This document shows, piece by piece, positions 8,446 to 18,585 of a DNA stretch of 64,000 nt (the stretch's first letter is position 1; every line of letters starts with the position of its first letter). The translations under genes were made by a program, and so were the position numbers. The notes beneath the pieces were generated by a model. It saw only the letters and a list, made by a program, of their open reading frames with translations, did not search any database and had not been told where the DNA came from. Origin of the DNA: Pleurocapsa sp. PCC 7319 (GTDB taxonomy: Bacteria; Cyanobacteriota; Cyanobacteriia; Cyanobacteriales; Xenococcaceae); the NCBI RefSeq assembly GCF_000332195.1, contig NZ_KB235922.1, positions 1,946,211 to 2,010,210 of the forward strand. The letters are read 5' to 3'.

Positions 8446-9207
8446 ATGAAAAATATTAAATCTATATCGGCAAAAAGAACTGGTTTTTATGGCACATTAA
8501 TTGCTCTTAACTGTATGCTTTTAGGTTTAGCTCATCCTGCTACAGCCGAAAAACCAACAGAAGAAAGTCAAGCAGCTAATCCTAATTATGGTTTGCCCAC
8601 TCATCGTCGAGACGGTGGAAGCAGAAATGGCAATAGCTGTGTAGCAGATGCGGAGAATGACAGTTTAGTTGCTCTAATTCCCGAAAAGACTTTAGGCTTC
8701 AATGCTTCTACTTCACCTAAACTATTCTTTTACGTACCACCAGTCAGCAACCAGAAAACTCTGGAATTTGTACTTCGTAATGAACAAGATGAGCTACTAT
8801 ATGAAGCCTTTTTGACTACCGAAGGTCAAGGAATCATGAGTGTTGAAGTTCCTGCCGACATTTATTCCCAACAATTAGAAACAGAGCAAAATTATCATTG
8901 GTATTTATCCATGATTTGCAATCCTCAACAGCGATCGCGCGATATTGTAGTTGAGGGTTGGATGCGCCAGGAAGCTATTGATATGAATGCTAAACAGGAA
9001 CTAGATTCTGCTGACACGTTAGAAAAAGCTGAACTCTATAATCAACATGGCTTCTGGTATGACGCTGTATCTGTGTTAGCTGAAGGTCATAATTCTAATG
9101 AAGAACAGCCTATGATTCAAGACAAATGGTCTGAATTGTTGCAGTCAGTTGGTCTGGCAGATCTGGCTTCTGAACCTTTTATCGAAAGTGAGCTGGTTCA
9201 AAATTAG
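8446..9207 (+). CDS. DUF928 family secreted protein
   Basis: A 253-aa protein from ATG 8446 (MKNIKSIS). The in-frame ATG at 8362 would add 28 residues ahead of the signal peptide and is less likely. Residues 1-34 are a signal peptide (FYGTLIALNCMLLGLAHPATA). The mature part has the DUF928 pattern: GLPTHRRDGGSR with the motif N-x-C-V, L-V-A-L-I-P-E near 66, F-Y-V-P-P, and a Y-H-W-Y-L-S-M-I-C-N segment giving a likely Cys pair. DUF928 proteins accompany CHAT, CHASE2 and two-partner secretion genes in cyanobacteria, as here; their function is unknown. Export to periplasm or surface is inferred. Confidence 0.85.
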   Translation: MKNIKSISAKRTGFYGTLIALNCMLLGLAHPATAEKPTEESQAANPNYGLPTHRRDGGSRNGNSCVADAENDSLVALIPEKTLGFNASTSPKLFFYVPPVSNQKTLEFVLRNEQDELLYEAFLTTEGQGIMSVEVPADIYSQQLETEQNYHWYLSMICNPQQRSRDIVVEGWMRQEAIDMNAKQELDSADTLEKAELYNQHGFWYDAVSVLAEGHNSNEEQPMIQDKWSELLQSVGLADLASEPFIESELVQN

Positions 9208-9570
9208 AGCAAGTTAATCTAATTTTGAGAGTTCTTGTCAGAATACATGATTATAGTAGGGGCGAATGGTCATTCGCCCCTACAGATTTTTTAGGCGTAA
9301 ATTCCAAGGAGAGAGAAATAATCAATCTAGTGCTGCGTCAACTAATTAACGTGAGTTCGAAATTCGGAATTCGGAGTTAGGAGTTATGTTTTTCTTGACG
9401 AAAAAATCAGGACTTTAGAGATCTAGAAATTAGAAAGTTGCGAAATATTTAAGCTTTTTTCGCTTCGTCGAACTCAAGTTAATTAATAATAGATATATTT
9501 TTACAGTTAAAAGCTATCCTTTAACCTTTTCCCCTTTCCCTTTACCCGTCAATTTTTAATTGACAAAATA
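9208..9570. other. Gene-free convergent region with repeats
   Basis: 363 bp between the convergent DUF928 and CHAT genes. It holds a GTAGGGGCG hairpin repeat at 9256-9283 (listed separately), a GAGTTCG/GAATTCGG heptamer-type run at 9352-9388, and a pyrimidine-rich run of TTTCCC units at about 9518-9550. No coding frame, RNA gene or promoter is evident. Confidence 0.6.
9256..9283. terminator. GTAGGGGCG hairpin repeat, likely terminator (copy 1)
   Basis: GTAGGGGCGAAT and ATTCGCCCCTAC form a perfect 12-bp stem with a 4-nt loop, followed by AGATTTTTT on the + strand. This is a good intrinsic terminator 48 bp after the DUF928 gene. Three related copies occur at 14564, 51286 and 63556. Confidence 0.75.
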
Positions 9571-12195
9571 CTAGAGCCAATTGCCTAGCATCACAAAAGG
9601 AGACCAATAGTAGGGATGGCGAAACTGAGGAGAGTTGATTAAGTTTATTTGAGCTTGACGTAATGCTTCTGCTTTATTTCTTTTATCCTGAGTTTGGGTA
9701 ATATTCTGATAAAAATTATTCATAGTCAACGCGGTAGATTCGTCGTATACAGCCCAGAGTGTAGCCAAAGTAGTTCTCGCTCCCGCTCGAACCGACATAC
9801 CTGCCAATCCTAAAGCAGCACGATTATCACCCCTAGCAGTTTCGCATGCACTAAGAATCAACAATTCGATCGCCTGTTGTCTATTATTGGAGTCACTACT
9901 GTCTAATAGCTCCTCTAATTCGCCAATATTAATCTCGCTATCCCAGGTGAGCAGGAAAGTATCTTCTAAATTGGAGCTAAATTGACCATGGGTAGCAATA
10001 TGTACAATAGGATATTGGGCGGTTTGAATTTTTGCTTCTAAACTCTTTTTAGTGAATTGATCGTCTCGCAAGACAACGCTATCAGTTTGATTTTGAATAT
10101 CTATTAGTTCTTGATTGACATACTCTAAGGAAGCAAAGCCTCGTCGCTGTTGAGTAATACCTGCTGCTAAAGTCTTTAATTCCACTTCTTCTAGGGGTTG
10201 AGGAGCCAGTAATTGTAAACCAGGAGTCAGTGCTACATTATATTGTTCAATCAAGTATTGTTCGCCATCATGAAGAGTAGCAAAGGGAATGTTGCGGAAA
10301 GCACCATCAGGAACAAATACTAAGGTTTTGATGTTATATTGTGCCAGTTCTGATAAAGCAGGACGAATTAAAAGACTGTAGAGTTTTTGGGCTGGGGCGA
10401 AAAATTGACGGCGACTCCTAATCTGTAGAGTTTGACGTAGTTCATCAATTACAGGATCTAATTCTGCTTGAGGAATAGCTTGGGAATAATGGCGGAGGGA
10501 CTTATCAGGCAAACTGATGATTACTTCTAAGCGATCGCGTAAAATAATCGGATAAACTACCGCAGCCTGGCGATCTATTTCCTCGATAGCCTTAGGGGTC
10601 GCATCGAGACAAGCCTCGCGAAAAAAGTTATTCAGTTCTGCCAGTTGCAAAGATTCAATGGTATTTCTGGCTTGCAATAAATTATCTTGACTTACTGGTT
10701 GATTATTTTCTGGGCTTAGTAATAGACTAACTAACTCACGATAAACAGGTTCAATACTTTCGCGGAAAGAAAACTGTACATCTGTATTAGTAACAACCAA
10801 ATCACCCCGCAGAGATTCTAAAGCGTTTACAGCTTCCGTATAAGATGCGATCGCTCCTGGTTGATTTCCTTGGTTCTTGAGTAATCGTCCTAATTGCCAT
10901 TGCCACTGATAAGTAAGATCGGAATTGTTAATCACCTGGGCAACTTGAACAGCTTGTTGAGTATATTTGCGTCCTAAAGATAGTTGCTGCTGTTCTTCGT
11001 AGAGATGTCCTAGCATCCCCACTGCATAGGATTCTGCTTGGGGATCTTCAAGTTGACGTGCTTGCTCAATTGAGGTTTTTAATAGCTCTTTAGTTTGAGC
11101 CAAATATTTATTGTCGGTGGTATGATTAGCTAGCTCAATTATATGTTTGGCTAAATTAACACGAGCATAGATTAATCTTCGGCTAGAAGTAGGAGAAAGA
11201 GCAACCAGATTAGTTTGAATTTCTGACAGCAAATTACTAGCCGGTTGCCATTGCTCAGTGGAGATTAATAAGCCTAATTGATTTAATTGAGCTTCAGTCT
11301 TCAGTAGAGGTTGAGAAGTAGTAGAGGCAGCCTGTTGATAAAAAGTAGTTGCCTGAGTTGGATTTGCTAAAGCAAGAGCCGTATTACCCAAACTAAAGAG
11401 AGTTGTACTGCTTTCTTCCGATAGATTTAGCTTTTGGGAAAGAAGTAAACTTTGATTTAAGATCTCTTGAGCAGCTTGCAAATCTCCAGTAACTTGTAAG
11501 GCAATTCCCAAACTACGCAAGCCTGTAATCTTTAAAGTCGGATCGGATAGTTGGTCGAATTTGTTGGCAATTTGCTGCAGTGATTTTTGAGCACGACGAT
11601 ACAGTCCTAAACTCTGCCATGCTTGGGCTTGATTAATTTCAACTCCAAAGGCACCTACTTCATCTCCAGCCTGTTGATAAATCTTAGTTGCCTGTTGCCA
11701 ACTTGCCAAAGCTGCTTCCGGTTGACCCATCCCTAACTTTATTCTGCCAAGGGTATTGAGAGTTTGAGCTTTGATCTTTAAGCTATCAGGATCTGATTCA
11801 TGCTCTTGAAGTATTTCCAAGCTTTGAGCAAGATATTTCTCTGCTACCTGCCATTCTCCTAACTTATGACTTGTTAAAGCCAGATAATTTAGAGTTTGAG
11901 CTTGAGCGAGATTATTTTCTTGAGCTTGAGATTCTTTATATACTTCTTGCCATAAGGTTTTTGCTTCAGTGTACCTTCCAGCTTGATATGCCAGGCGACC
12001 TTGCACAAGTAAATTTCCTTCAGATTGCGTTGCTTTTATAATTTCTGCTGAAGCTAAAGTTGGCTCAATCAATATTGGCGTAGAAGCGATCGCGAAGCCT
12101 GGACGGAGTCCAATCGCACTGAGGGGAAGTAATAAACCGCAGAGATACGGACTAATCGACTGAAATGTTCTCTTAATTCTCACGTTAGTCAACAT
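9571..12195 (-). CDS. CHAT-domain caspase-like protein with TPR repeats, secreted
   Basis: An 874-aa protein. An N-terminal signal peptide (about 1-38) is followed by a long tetratricopeptide-repeat region (about 60-480, repeating Leu/Ala-rich helical pairs) and a C-terminal CHAT domain (about 560-874). The caspase-like dyad is intact: His736 in IATHGQF and Cys784 in LLILSACETARGD, followed by GLAGMSVRAGA and LWAVYDEST. CHAT proteins are caspase-related peptidases or peptidase-like scaffolds; this one is predicted to act outside the cytoplasm. A 32-bp interspersed repeat is translated in frame inside the signal peptide (SAIGLRPGFAIAS). It neighbours C39 exporter and TPS genes, the common setting of cyanobacterial secreted CHAT proteins. 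Confidence 0.9.
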   Translation of the reverse strand: MLTNVRIKRTFQSISPYLCGLLLPLSAIGLRPGFAIASTPILIEPTLASAEIIKATQSEGNLLVQGRLAYQAGRYTEAKTLWQEVYKESQAQENNLAQAQTLNYLALTSHKLGEWQVAEKYLAQSLEILQEHESDPDSLKIKAQTLNTLGRIKLGMGQPEAALASWQQATKIYQQAGDEVGAFGVEINQAQAWQSLGLYRRAQKSLQQIANKFDQLSDPTLKITGLRSLGIALQVTGDLQAAQEILNQSLLLSQKLNLSEESSTTLFSLGNTALALANPTQATTFYQQAASTTSQPLLKTEAQLNQLGLLISTEQWQPASNLLSEIQTNLVALSPTSSRRLIYARVNLAKHIIELANHTTDNKYLAQTKELLKTSIEQARQLEDPQAESYAVGMLGHLYEEQQQLSLGRKYTQQAVQVAQVINNSDLTYQWQWQLGRLLKNQGNQPGAIASYTEAVNALESLRGDLVVTNTDVQFSFRESIEPVYRELVSLLLSPENNQPVSQDNLLQARNTIESLQLAELNNFFREACLDATPKAIEEIDRQAAVVYPIILRDRLEVIISLPDKSLRHYSQAIPQAELDPVIDELRQTLQIRSRRQFFAPAQKLYSLLIRPALSELAQYNIKTLVFVPDGAFRNIPFATLHDGEQYLIEQYNVALTPGLQLLAPQPLEEVELKTLAAGITQQRRGFASLEYVNQELIDIQNQTDSVVLRDDQFTKKSLEAKIQTAQYPIVHIATHGQFSSNLEDTFLLTWDSEINIGELEELLDSSDSNNRQQAIELLILSACETARGDNRAALGLAGMSVRAGARTTLATLWAVYDESTALTMNNFYQNITQTQDKRNKAEALRQAQINLINSPQFRHPYYWSPFVMLGNWL
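12086..12117 (+). repeat. HIP1-type interspersed repeat (copy B), inside the CHAT coding frame
   Basis: A 32-bp element starting GCGATCGCGAAGCC and ending GTCCAATCGC. It is identical to the reverse complement of 42746-42777. It is read on the minus strand as residues SAIGLRPGFAIAS in the signal peptide of the CHAT protein, and its frame is preserved. Confidence 0.85.
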
Positions 12196-12383
12196 AGTAT
12201 TCAGATTATTAATGAAACCTCGAGCGACAACAGAAATTAGTTTGGCTCCAAGAGCATCAGGAAACCAGCGTAATCAGAATTACATTTATTATTCCCAAAA
12301 TTTAAGTTAAAAAATCATCTTGTCAAAATGCCCTTTGTTGCTCATTATGAGGTTGATAAAGCTGCCGATATTTTAGATAATCT

Positions 12384-14525
12384 ATGTCCTATAAATGCGT
12401 GCTGCAACACAATGAAGAAGATTGTGGGGCTGCTTGTCTTGCCACTATTGCCAAACACTACGGTCGTAATTTTAGCCTCAGTCATATGCGACAGGTAGTG
12501 GGAACTGGGCAGTTAGGCACAACTATGTTCGGCTTGCGAAGGGGTGCAGAAGCAATTCAGTTTAATGCCTATCCCGTTCGTGCTACGGATGAATTATTAG
12601 AACAACTCGATCAAGCCCCTTTACCAGCTATTATTCATTGGAAAGGCTATCATTGGGTAATTTTACACGGTCAAAAGGGCAAAAAATATGTAGTAGCAGA
12701 TCCCGCAGTAGGTGTTCGTTATTTAACTCTGACTGAATTAAAAGAAGATTGGAGTAATGGCGTAATGCTGTTACTAGAGCCTCAGGAAGACTTTTTTAAG
12801 CAACCTGATGATCGAGTAGAGGGATTGTGGCAGTTTTTTACAAGATTACGCCCCTACCGTTGGATTTTGCTAGAAGCATTATCGCTGAATTTGGTAGTAG
12901 GATTGCTATTTTTGGCGACACCAATTTTGATGCAAATTCTCACTGACGATGTCTTGGTTAGGGGAGATAATCAACTTTTAGTCAGAGTGGCGATCGCCAT
13001 AGCAGTTATGAATCTAATTGCCAGTGGTTTGGAATTTGTTCAGGCTAATCTGATTGCTCATTTTGGTCAACGTTTGGAGTTGGGTATCGCCCTAGAATTT
13101 GGTCGTCAAATTTTGCGTTTACCATTGGATTACTATGAAACTCATCGCAGTAACGAAGTAATTAGCCGTCTGCGAGATATTCGGCATCTAAATCAACTTT
13201 TGGCACAAGTATTACTGGAGCTGCCTGTTTTATTTTTTACTGGAATTGTGTCTCTAGGGTTAATGCTGCTTTATAGTAGTCGACTCACCATAGTTGTGCT
13301 GGCGATCGCACTTTGTATGTCCATCTCGACAATTCTTTTTTTGCCAATTCTGCGACAAAAAACCCGCTCTCTAATTGTTACTGATGCCGAAAACCAAGGA
13401 CTGTTATTAGAATCTTTCAAAGGTGCATTGACTTTCAAGGCGATCAACGCGGCACCTCAAGCTTGGGAAGAATTACAAAATCGTTTTGTACGCTTCTCTA
13501 GTTTGAATTTTGGTACTATTCAAATTGGCATTATTAATCTCGTCTCTTCCCGTTTATTTGCCAATTTAGGAACTGTGGCAGTGCTTTGGTATGGCGGTAC
13601 TCTAGTGATTGCATCAAAATTGAGTGTTGGTCAATTAGTGGCGTTTCATAGTTTAAACCGTAATTTAATTATATTAATTATCTATGTAGTCAGTTGGGTG
13701 GAGGAGTTTACCAGGGTTAAAACTGCTGCCGAGCGATTGACTGAGGTAATTAATGCAAGTCCAGAAACCAAAGATAATCTGCGTAAGCACTGGGTAGATC
13801 TTCCAGGAGATGAGGATATTATTTGCTCCAACCTCAATTTTTATCATCCTGGTAATGACAATCTATTCAGTGATTTTTTTCTTACTATCCCTGGTGGTAA
13901 AGTTACTTCCATTATTGGGCGATCGGGTTGTGGTAAGAGTACTTTAGTTAAATTAATTGCCAGATTATACAATTTTAATTCTGGTAATATTCGCTATGGA
14001 AACTATAACCAGCAAGACCTCGATTTAGAATGTCTGCGAACCCAGGTGGTATTGGTTCCCCAAGAAGCTTATTTCTGGAGTCGTAGCATAGTCGATAATT
14101 TTCGTTGGAGTGTTCCTTTTGTCAGTTTTGAGCAGATCGTTCAAGCTTGTTGTATTGCTGGGGCAGACGAATTCATTAGTCAAATGCCCAATAAATACGA
14201 CTCGATCTTAGGTGAGTTTGGAGCGAACATTTCTGGAGGGCAAAAACAAAGATTAGCCCTAGCCAGAGCGATCGCGAACGATCCTCCGGTACTGATTCTC
14301 GATGAATCTACTTCTGCTCTAGATCCCATGACAGAGGCTCAAGTATTAAGGCAAATTTTAGAATTTCGACAAGGAAAAACTACCATCATCATTTCCCATC
14401 GTCCCCGCGTAATTATCAAATCGGATTGGATTGTGTTGCTAGAGCAAGGAAAGTTAGAACTGGATGGTACTCCAGAAGAACTGAGGAAGATTACTGGAGA
14501 ACATCAGGAATTTTTAAATCCTTAA
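12384..14525 (+). CDS. C39-peptidase-domain ABC exporter for double-glycine peptides
   Basis: A 713-aa protein. Its N-terminal peptidase C39 domain (about 1-135) has a complete catalytic set: Q8, C14 in EEDCGAACL, H90 in GYHWVIL and D106 in VADPAVG. An ABC exporter membrane domain of six helices (about 155-435) follows, then an ATPase domain (about 475-710) with Walker A GRSGCGKST, signature ISGGQKQRLALARAI and Walker B PVLILDEST. Such transporters cut off leaders after Gly-Gly and export the peptide. A 36-aa GG peptide is encoded at 18586 and an HlyD adaptor at 14681, making a likely cognate set, although the adaptor gene is convergent rather than co-transcribed. The start has no strong ribosome-binding site. 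Confidence 0.92.
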   Translation: MSYKCVLQHNEEDCGAACLATIAKHYGRNFSLSHMRQVVGTGQLGTTMFGLRRGAEAIQFNAYPVRATDELLEQLDQAPLPAIIHWKGYHWVILHGQKGKKYVVADPAVGVRYLTLTELKEDWSNGVMLLLEPQEDFFKQPDDRVEGLWQFFTRLRPYRWILLEALSLNLVVGLLFLATPILMQILTDDVLVRGDNQLLVRVAIAIAVMNLIASGLEFVQANLIAHFGQRLELGIALEFGRQILRLPLDYYETHRSNEVISRLRDIRHLNQLLAQVLLELPVLFFTGIVSLGLMLLYSSRLTIVVLAIALCMSISTILFLPILRQKTRSLIVTDAENQGLLLESFKGALTFKAINAAPQAWEELQNRFVRFSSLNFGTIQIGIINLVSSRLFANLGTVAVLWYGGTLVIASKLSVGQLVAFHSLNRNLIILIIYVVSWVEEFTRVKTAAERLTEVINASPETKDNLRKHWVDLPGDEDIICSNLNFYHPGNDNLFSDFFLTIPGGKVTSIIGRSGCGKSTLVKLIARLYNFNSGNIRYGNYNQQDLDLECLRTQVVLVPQEAYFWSRSIVDNFRWSVPFVSFEQIVQACCIAGADEFISQMPNKYDSILGEFGANISGGQKQRLALARAIANDPPVLILDESTSALDPMTEAQVLRQILEFRQGKTTIIISHRPRVIIKSDWIVLLEQGKLELDGTPEELRKITGEHQEFLNP

Positions 14526-14563
14526 CACAGTCTAAATTATTCCAAATAGTTCAGATAATTCTC

Positions 14564-14592
14564 GTAAGGGCGAACGGCTGTTCGCCCCTAAC
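14564..14592. terminator. GTAGGGGCG hairpin repeat between convergent genes (copy 2)
   Basis: GTAAGGGCGAAC and GTTCGCCCCTAAC form a nearly perfect stem with a short loop, 39 bp after the ABC exporter and 89 bp before the end of the convergent HlyD gene. No T-tract follows. It probably limits read-through both ways. Confidence 0.55.
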
Positions 14593-14680
14593 AACAAGAC
14601 ATCTTACCTAAAAACTAAAATGATCTAAAGTGACTGTAATCAAAACAATAACAATCAACAAAGCGATCGCCTTATCGGAA

Positions 14681-15670
14681 TTATAAGTCGGTAAGTATCC
14701 TGGCTTTGCGAAGCATAAAAGTGAGGACAGTTTCTTCATGAGTAATAATTTCTGTTCTACCTTCCATACCTGTCTGAATCTGACACTGCTTGGTTGCCGA
14801 ATTCAGAACTAAATTACTGGGTTTGATGGTCACTTCATAACTGAAATTATGGCTATTATTGACTCCATCTTTAGTCTTCATGGAATCTGGAGAAACGCTA
14901 CTGACAGTTCCAGATAAAACACCATAATCGGGATGGGGACAAGCAGAAACTTTCGTCAAAGCTTGTTGTCCCACTTTTAGCTTGCTAATATCCTCAGGAG
15001 CAACCCAAGCTTTTATTTTTAGGGACGTATTACTCGGAGCTATGTGAGCAAGTATGTCTCCTGCCTGCACCACTTGATTATCGTTACGAAGATGGAGTTC
15101 TTGAATGGTTCCTGCTATGGGACTGCGAATAATAGTATCTTTTAGTTTAGTTTCTATTTGTTCTAATTCTTGTCGGTTGTGGTGGAGATTATTCGTAATT
15201 TCTGCTTTTTGGTGATTTAGTTGCTCTTTTTCAGCAATAACTTTTTGCTCTACTGACTTAATCTGCTCATTAATTCTGGCTAATTGGGTAGTTTCTCGAT
15301 CAATACTGCCTTTTAACTGCTTTATTTGAATCAATAGCTCCGAATTGTCCAGAGAAGCAATGATCTCTCCTTGTTTTACTATCTGATTGCTGGTGACTTG
15401 GATGTTTTTAACTTTGCCTGATATTGCTGACTGAGCGATGCGTATTTCTCCCACAGGACGTATTCTACTGGGAGCTTTGACCATTGCTCGGTAAGGTGTT
15501 GTAGCAGCAAGACCTATTACTATGCCAACAGTGGTAGCAAGAAATAAACCACCTAAAATTAGCCATCTACTGATAGGTGGGAGGAAATCGCTAGGTAAAG
15601 AAGAAGGCAAATACTCTGGATGAAGATGATATTTAATATTTCCTTCGGAATTGTCAGCTAACTTCGACAC
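14681..15670 (-). CDS. HlyD-family membrane fusion (periplasmic adaptor) protein
   Basis: A 329-aa adaptor. A short cytoplasmic N-terminus is followed by one membrane helix (about 35-57), a biotinyl-lipoyl-like first half (SAISGKVKNIQVTSNQIVKQ, ASLDNSE), a coiled coil (about 112-180) and a second half with RSPIAGTIQ. A beta-barrel part follows with the EITHEETVLTFMLRKA end. It would link an inner-membrane ABC exporter to an outer-membrane channel; the C39 exporter next door is the obvious partner. It starts with GTG at 15668-15670, inside the last 13 bases of the tpsA gene, so translational coupling to tpsA is likely. No TolC-type channel gene is in the window. Confidence 0.88.
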   Translation of the reverse strand: MSKLADNSEGNIKYHLHPEYLPSSLPSDFLPPISRWLILGGLFLATTVGIVIGLAATTPYRAMVKAPSRIRPVGEIRIAQSAISGKVKNIQVTSNQIVKQGEIIASLDNSELLIQIKQLKGSIDRETTQLARINEQIKSVEQKVIAEKEQLNHQKAEITNNLHHNRQELEQIETKLKDTIIRSPIAGTIQELHLRNDNQVVQAGDILAHIAPSNTSLKIKAWVAPEDISKLKVGQQALTKVSACPHPDYGVLSGTVSSVSPDSMKTKDGVNNSHNFSYEVTIKPSNLVLNSATKQCQIQTGMEGRTEIITHEETVLTFMLRKARILTDL

Positions 15671-18345
15671 TGATTAAATAATTCCCCGTAATCTCGATTA
15701 TTGGATTGAGGGATATAGCTCAATAATTCTACATTGCCTTTATTATTAATATTCCAGGCTTTAGCTTCAATAATCTTATCATTTGCCGTAACATCCGATT
15801 CTCTAGCTAGGGATGGGGCATTAGCAAAATTACGTAAATCTTCCCATACCGACTCTCCCCGCAGGCTTTGACTGGGGTTATCGGCTAATCCTCCCTTACC
15901 TGTTGCAGCAAAAGTATCATTACTCTTTCCTAAACACTGTCCTGCAATGAGGGAAGTAGGATCGACAATCTTTTCAGGTAATTCCAGCAAGCCAATTTGA
16001 TTATCGGTATCGGGGCTATTTATTTCCACTACACCATCCAAGCCAAATTCCGAACTAGCAGTAATTTCACTATCCAAAGACTGCAAGATTACCTCAGTAT
16101 CGATGTTAATGTTTCCGCCATCTCCTTGAATAGCGTTAGCTCGAATTGCACTGTCATCTCTGACGATAATAAATTTGCTATCAATTGTCACATCGCCACC
16201 CCCGCCATTACCATTAAAGACGCTGGTACTGAGTTCGCTATCGTTGTCCAGAAGAGTAGAATTAGCAATCAAAGTAATATCGCCTCCACCTGTTTGAGTT
16301 GAATTAGCAGAGATTTTTCCTTGATTGGCATTAAGGCTATCGACCCTAATCTCAATATTTCCCGCTTGCCCTGCGCCATCGCTATCAACAGAAACTTGAC
16401 TCTGATTATTGAGGTTGAATTGATCGCCTGTGATATTGATATTGCCCCCATCAGCATTACCTCTGGTATCGGCAATAATCTCGCTATTATTATTTAAAGC
16501 AATGTCTCCGGCGATGTTTAAATTAATGTTGCCACCACCACCATCGTTAGTGGAAGCAGTAATACTGCTAGGAAATTCAGAGTTTGTACTGCTCATTTCA
16601 AGAGAATTTGCCTTGATATTGATACTCCCCGCTGATCCCTGCCCTGGTTCGCCATCTCCCCGACTAAAAAAGTTACTAACGCTAATGGTTGCACCATCTT
16701 GAATGGATAACTTATTAATATCTAGGTTAAGGTTGCCCCCTGCTCCTGTACCGAGAAGGGCACTGCCATAAATACCGCTTGCCCCTAATTCATCTCCACC
16801 AGACAGTTCAATCTGATCTGCTGTAATTCTTAAGTTACCTGCATTACCAGAACCACGAGTACCGACAAATATTTGTGCGCCATCAAGAATTTTTAAGGAA
16901 TTGGTCTCGATAGTTAAATCTCCCCCTTTCCCTTCGGCCTCAGAAGAAGTGAACAATCCACTGATACCTAATTCTGAAGTACCAGTTAATTCAATTTCTT
17001 TCGCCTTAATGATTACACTTCCTGCATTTCCCTCGCCAAAGGTAGTAGCGTTAACTTGTGCTCCATCAGCAATTAGCAAGCTATCTGCTTCAATTAATAT
17101 ATTTCCTCCTTTGCCAGTAAGAAAGATATCTGGTTGAGCGAATAAACCACTAAAAAAGTCGCCGTATTCGGATTCACCTATTACCTTGATATCCTGAGCA
17201 CGAATGTTCATCTGACCAGCATTTCCCAGTCCAAAAGTATTGACATTAACTTGTCCTCCGCCTTTCAGTAACAAACTACCAGCTTCAATTAGAACATCGC
17301 CCCCATCCTCTGTAGCATCGAAAAGGACATTACTCCATATTGAACTTGGAAGATTGATGTCCGGGTCTGTACCAATTATATTGACGTCATTGGCAGTAAT
17401 ATGAGTTAAACTACCTGGGGTATTGCCCTCAGTTTCGGCGAAAATTGCTGAGCCATCAGTTAGGTTTACCACACTAGCTTGAATTTGAATATTGCCACTA
17501 CCTTTTCCACTAACATTAATAGAAGCGGAATTAGTTAAATCAATGTTGCCACCTAATTCACTATAGGCAAAATTCCATCCTAGGTCGCCAGGAATAAGCT
17601 CAACTGTTCCTGCCTCACCTATACTAATTAATTCAAGATTGCCCTCTGGTGCTGTTAAATTCCCCCCTTCTAGCAAAATATTTTTGCCAGCTAAACCCAG
17701 AGTTTGATTTGGTGCGACCTCTAACCCAGAGTTGCGTTCAAATCGATCTACTGTAAAAGTATCAAAGTCAAAAAAAGCGTTGTGACCAGAGCCTTTGACA
17801 GTAACATCGCCACTATTAGTACCATATTGCAAACCTATAGGGATATTAACTGTTAGTAGAGGAGGAGCTTGAGGATTGATCGCACTAAACTCACTTCCAT
17901 CAGTGAACTTAATACTATTTGCCGTACCAGCAATAAAAGATCCACCTAGATCTAAGGTCGCATTTTCCCCAAAAACAATCCCACTGGGATTAATCAAAAA
18001 TAAATTTGCTGTCCCATTAGCTTTAATTAAGCCATCAATATTAGAAATGCCCCCTCCCGTAATTCTACTGAGAATATTTTGTATATTGATGGCATTATCA
18101 AAAAACGCTGTATTTCCAGTAGTTAAAGAGAATTCACTAAAGCTATGAAATAAATTGCTGCCAACGCTAGTTCCCCCCGTAATCTCCATAATGCCTTCAT
18201 TAGTTGTAACTATCGAGTTTTGGGGCAAAGTATTGTCGGGAACTATTTGCCCTAAAGCTTCACCATACAACAAATATGAAGCTATGAAGAAGATGGAAGT
18301 AAAGCAAAAGAAATACTTATTATTGCTAGCTAGTGAGGAATTCAT
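15658..18345 (-). CDS. Two-partner secretion exoprotein TpsA (filamentous haemagglutinin domain)
   Basis: An 895-aa protein from the ATG at 18343-18345 (MNSSLASNNKYFF). The frame extends 58 residues further, but that extension would bury the signal peptide (FCFTSIFFIASYLLYGEALG, ending about 34). The mature N-terminus is a TPS haemagglutinin activity domain with SLTTGNTAFFDN and the motif NLFLINPSGIVFGENA. The body is a long Gly/Asn-rich beta-helix of roughly 20-residue rungs (LLKGGGQVNVNTFG, LLIADGAQVNATTFG, LKILDGAQIFVGTRG). Two Cys flank the C-terminal region (GQCLGKS and FNQCRS). It should cross the outer membrane through the TpsB protein encoded at 19342. It is divergent from the GG peptide gene. 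Confidence 0.9.
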   Translation of the reverse strand: MNSSLASNNKYFFCFTSIFFIASYLLYGEALGQIVPDNTLPQNSIVTTNEGIMEITGGTSVGSNLFHSFSEFSLTTGNTAFFDNAINIQNILSRITGGGISNIDGLIKANGTANLFLINPSGIVFGENATLDLGGSFIAGTANSIKFTDGSEFSAINPQAPPLLTVNIPIGLQYGTNSGDVTVKGSGHNAFFDFDTFTVDRFERNSGLEVAPNQTLGLAGKNILLEGGNLTAPEGNLELISIGEAGTVELIPGDLGWNFAYSELGGNIDLTNSASINVSGKGSGNIQIQASVVNLTDGSAIFAETEGNTPGSLTHITANDVNIIGTDPDINLPSSIWSNVLFDATEDGGDVLIEAGSLLLKGGGQVNVNTFGLGNAGQMNIRAQDIKVIGESEYGDFFSGLFAQPDIFLTGKGGNILIEADSLLIADGAQVNATTFGEGNAGSVIIKAKEIELTGTSELGISGLFTSSEAEGKGGDLTIETNSLKILDGAQIFVGTRGSGNAGNLRITADQIELSGGDELGASGIYGSALLGTGAGGNLNLDINKLSIQDGATISVSNFFSRGDGEPGQGSAGSINIKANSLEMSSTNSEFPSSITASTNDGGGGNINLNIAGDIALNNNSEIIADTRGNADGGNINITGDQFNLNNQSQVSVDSDGAGQAGNIEIRVDSLNANQGKISANSTQTGGGDITLIANSTLLDNDSELSTSVFNGNGGGGDVTIDSKFIIVRDDSAIRANAIQGDGGNINIDTEVILQSLDSEITASSEFGLDGVVEINSPDTDNQIGLLELPEKIVDPTSLIAGQCLGKSNDTFAATGKGGLADNPSQSLRGESVWEDLRNFANAPSLARESDVTANDKIIEAKAWNINNKGNVELLSYIPQSNNRDYGELFNQCRS

Positions 18346-18585
18346 TTTGGTGAAATTGTCTCTAAAAACTGGATTAAGCCTATTGTTCCCCAAACTAATA
18401 AGAAACTTGCAATATACAAGTATGATGCAGCCTTCTACGTAGTTTTCGCTATCTCCTAAGTAATAAGAGCCGAAAAAATATGTAGATTTTGTAAATTCAG
18501 CAAAAATACGTAGGTGCAATCTCTAATCTTTGTATATACTTACGTATAGTCAAGCTTAATTAAGATATTAGAGGAAGTAAGTATT

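Noticed and set aside
12328-12498. 56-codon frame starting MPFVAHYEVDKAADILDNL that overlaps the start of the C39 exporter
   Set aside because: It runs in a different frame through the conserved C39 coding region, has no ribosome-binding site, and its second half is just the exporter's shadow. At most it is a short leader.
15997-18442. Several + strand open frames opposite tpsA
   Set aside because: They are antisense shadows of a Gly/Asn-rich repetitive gene, lack ribosome-binding sites and have unnatural composition.
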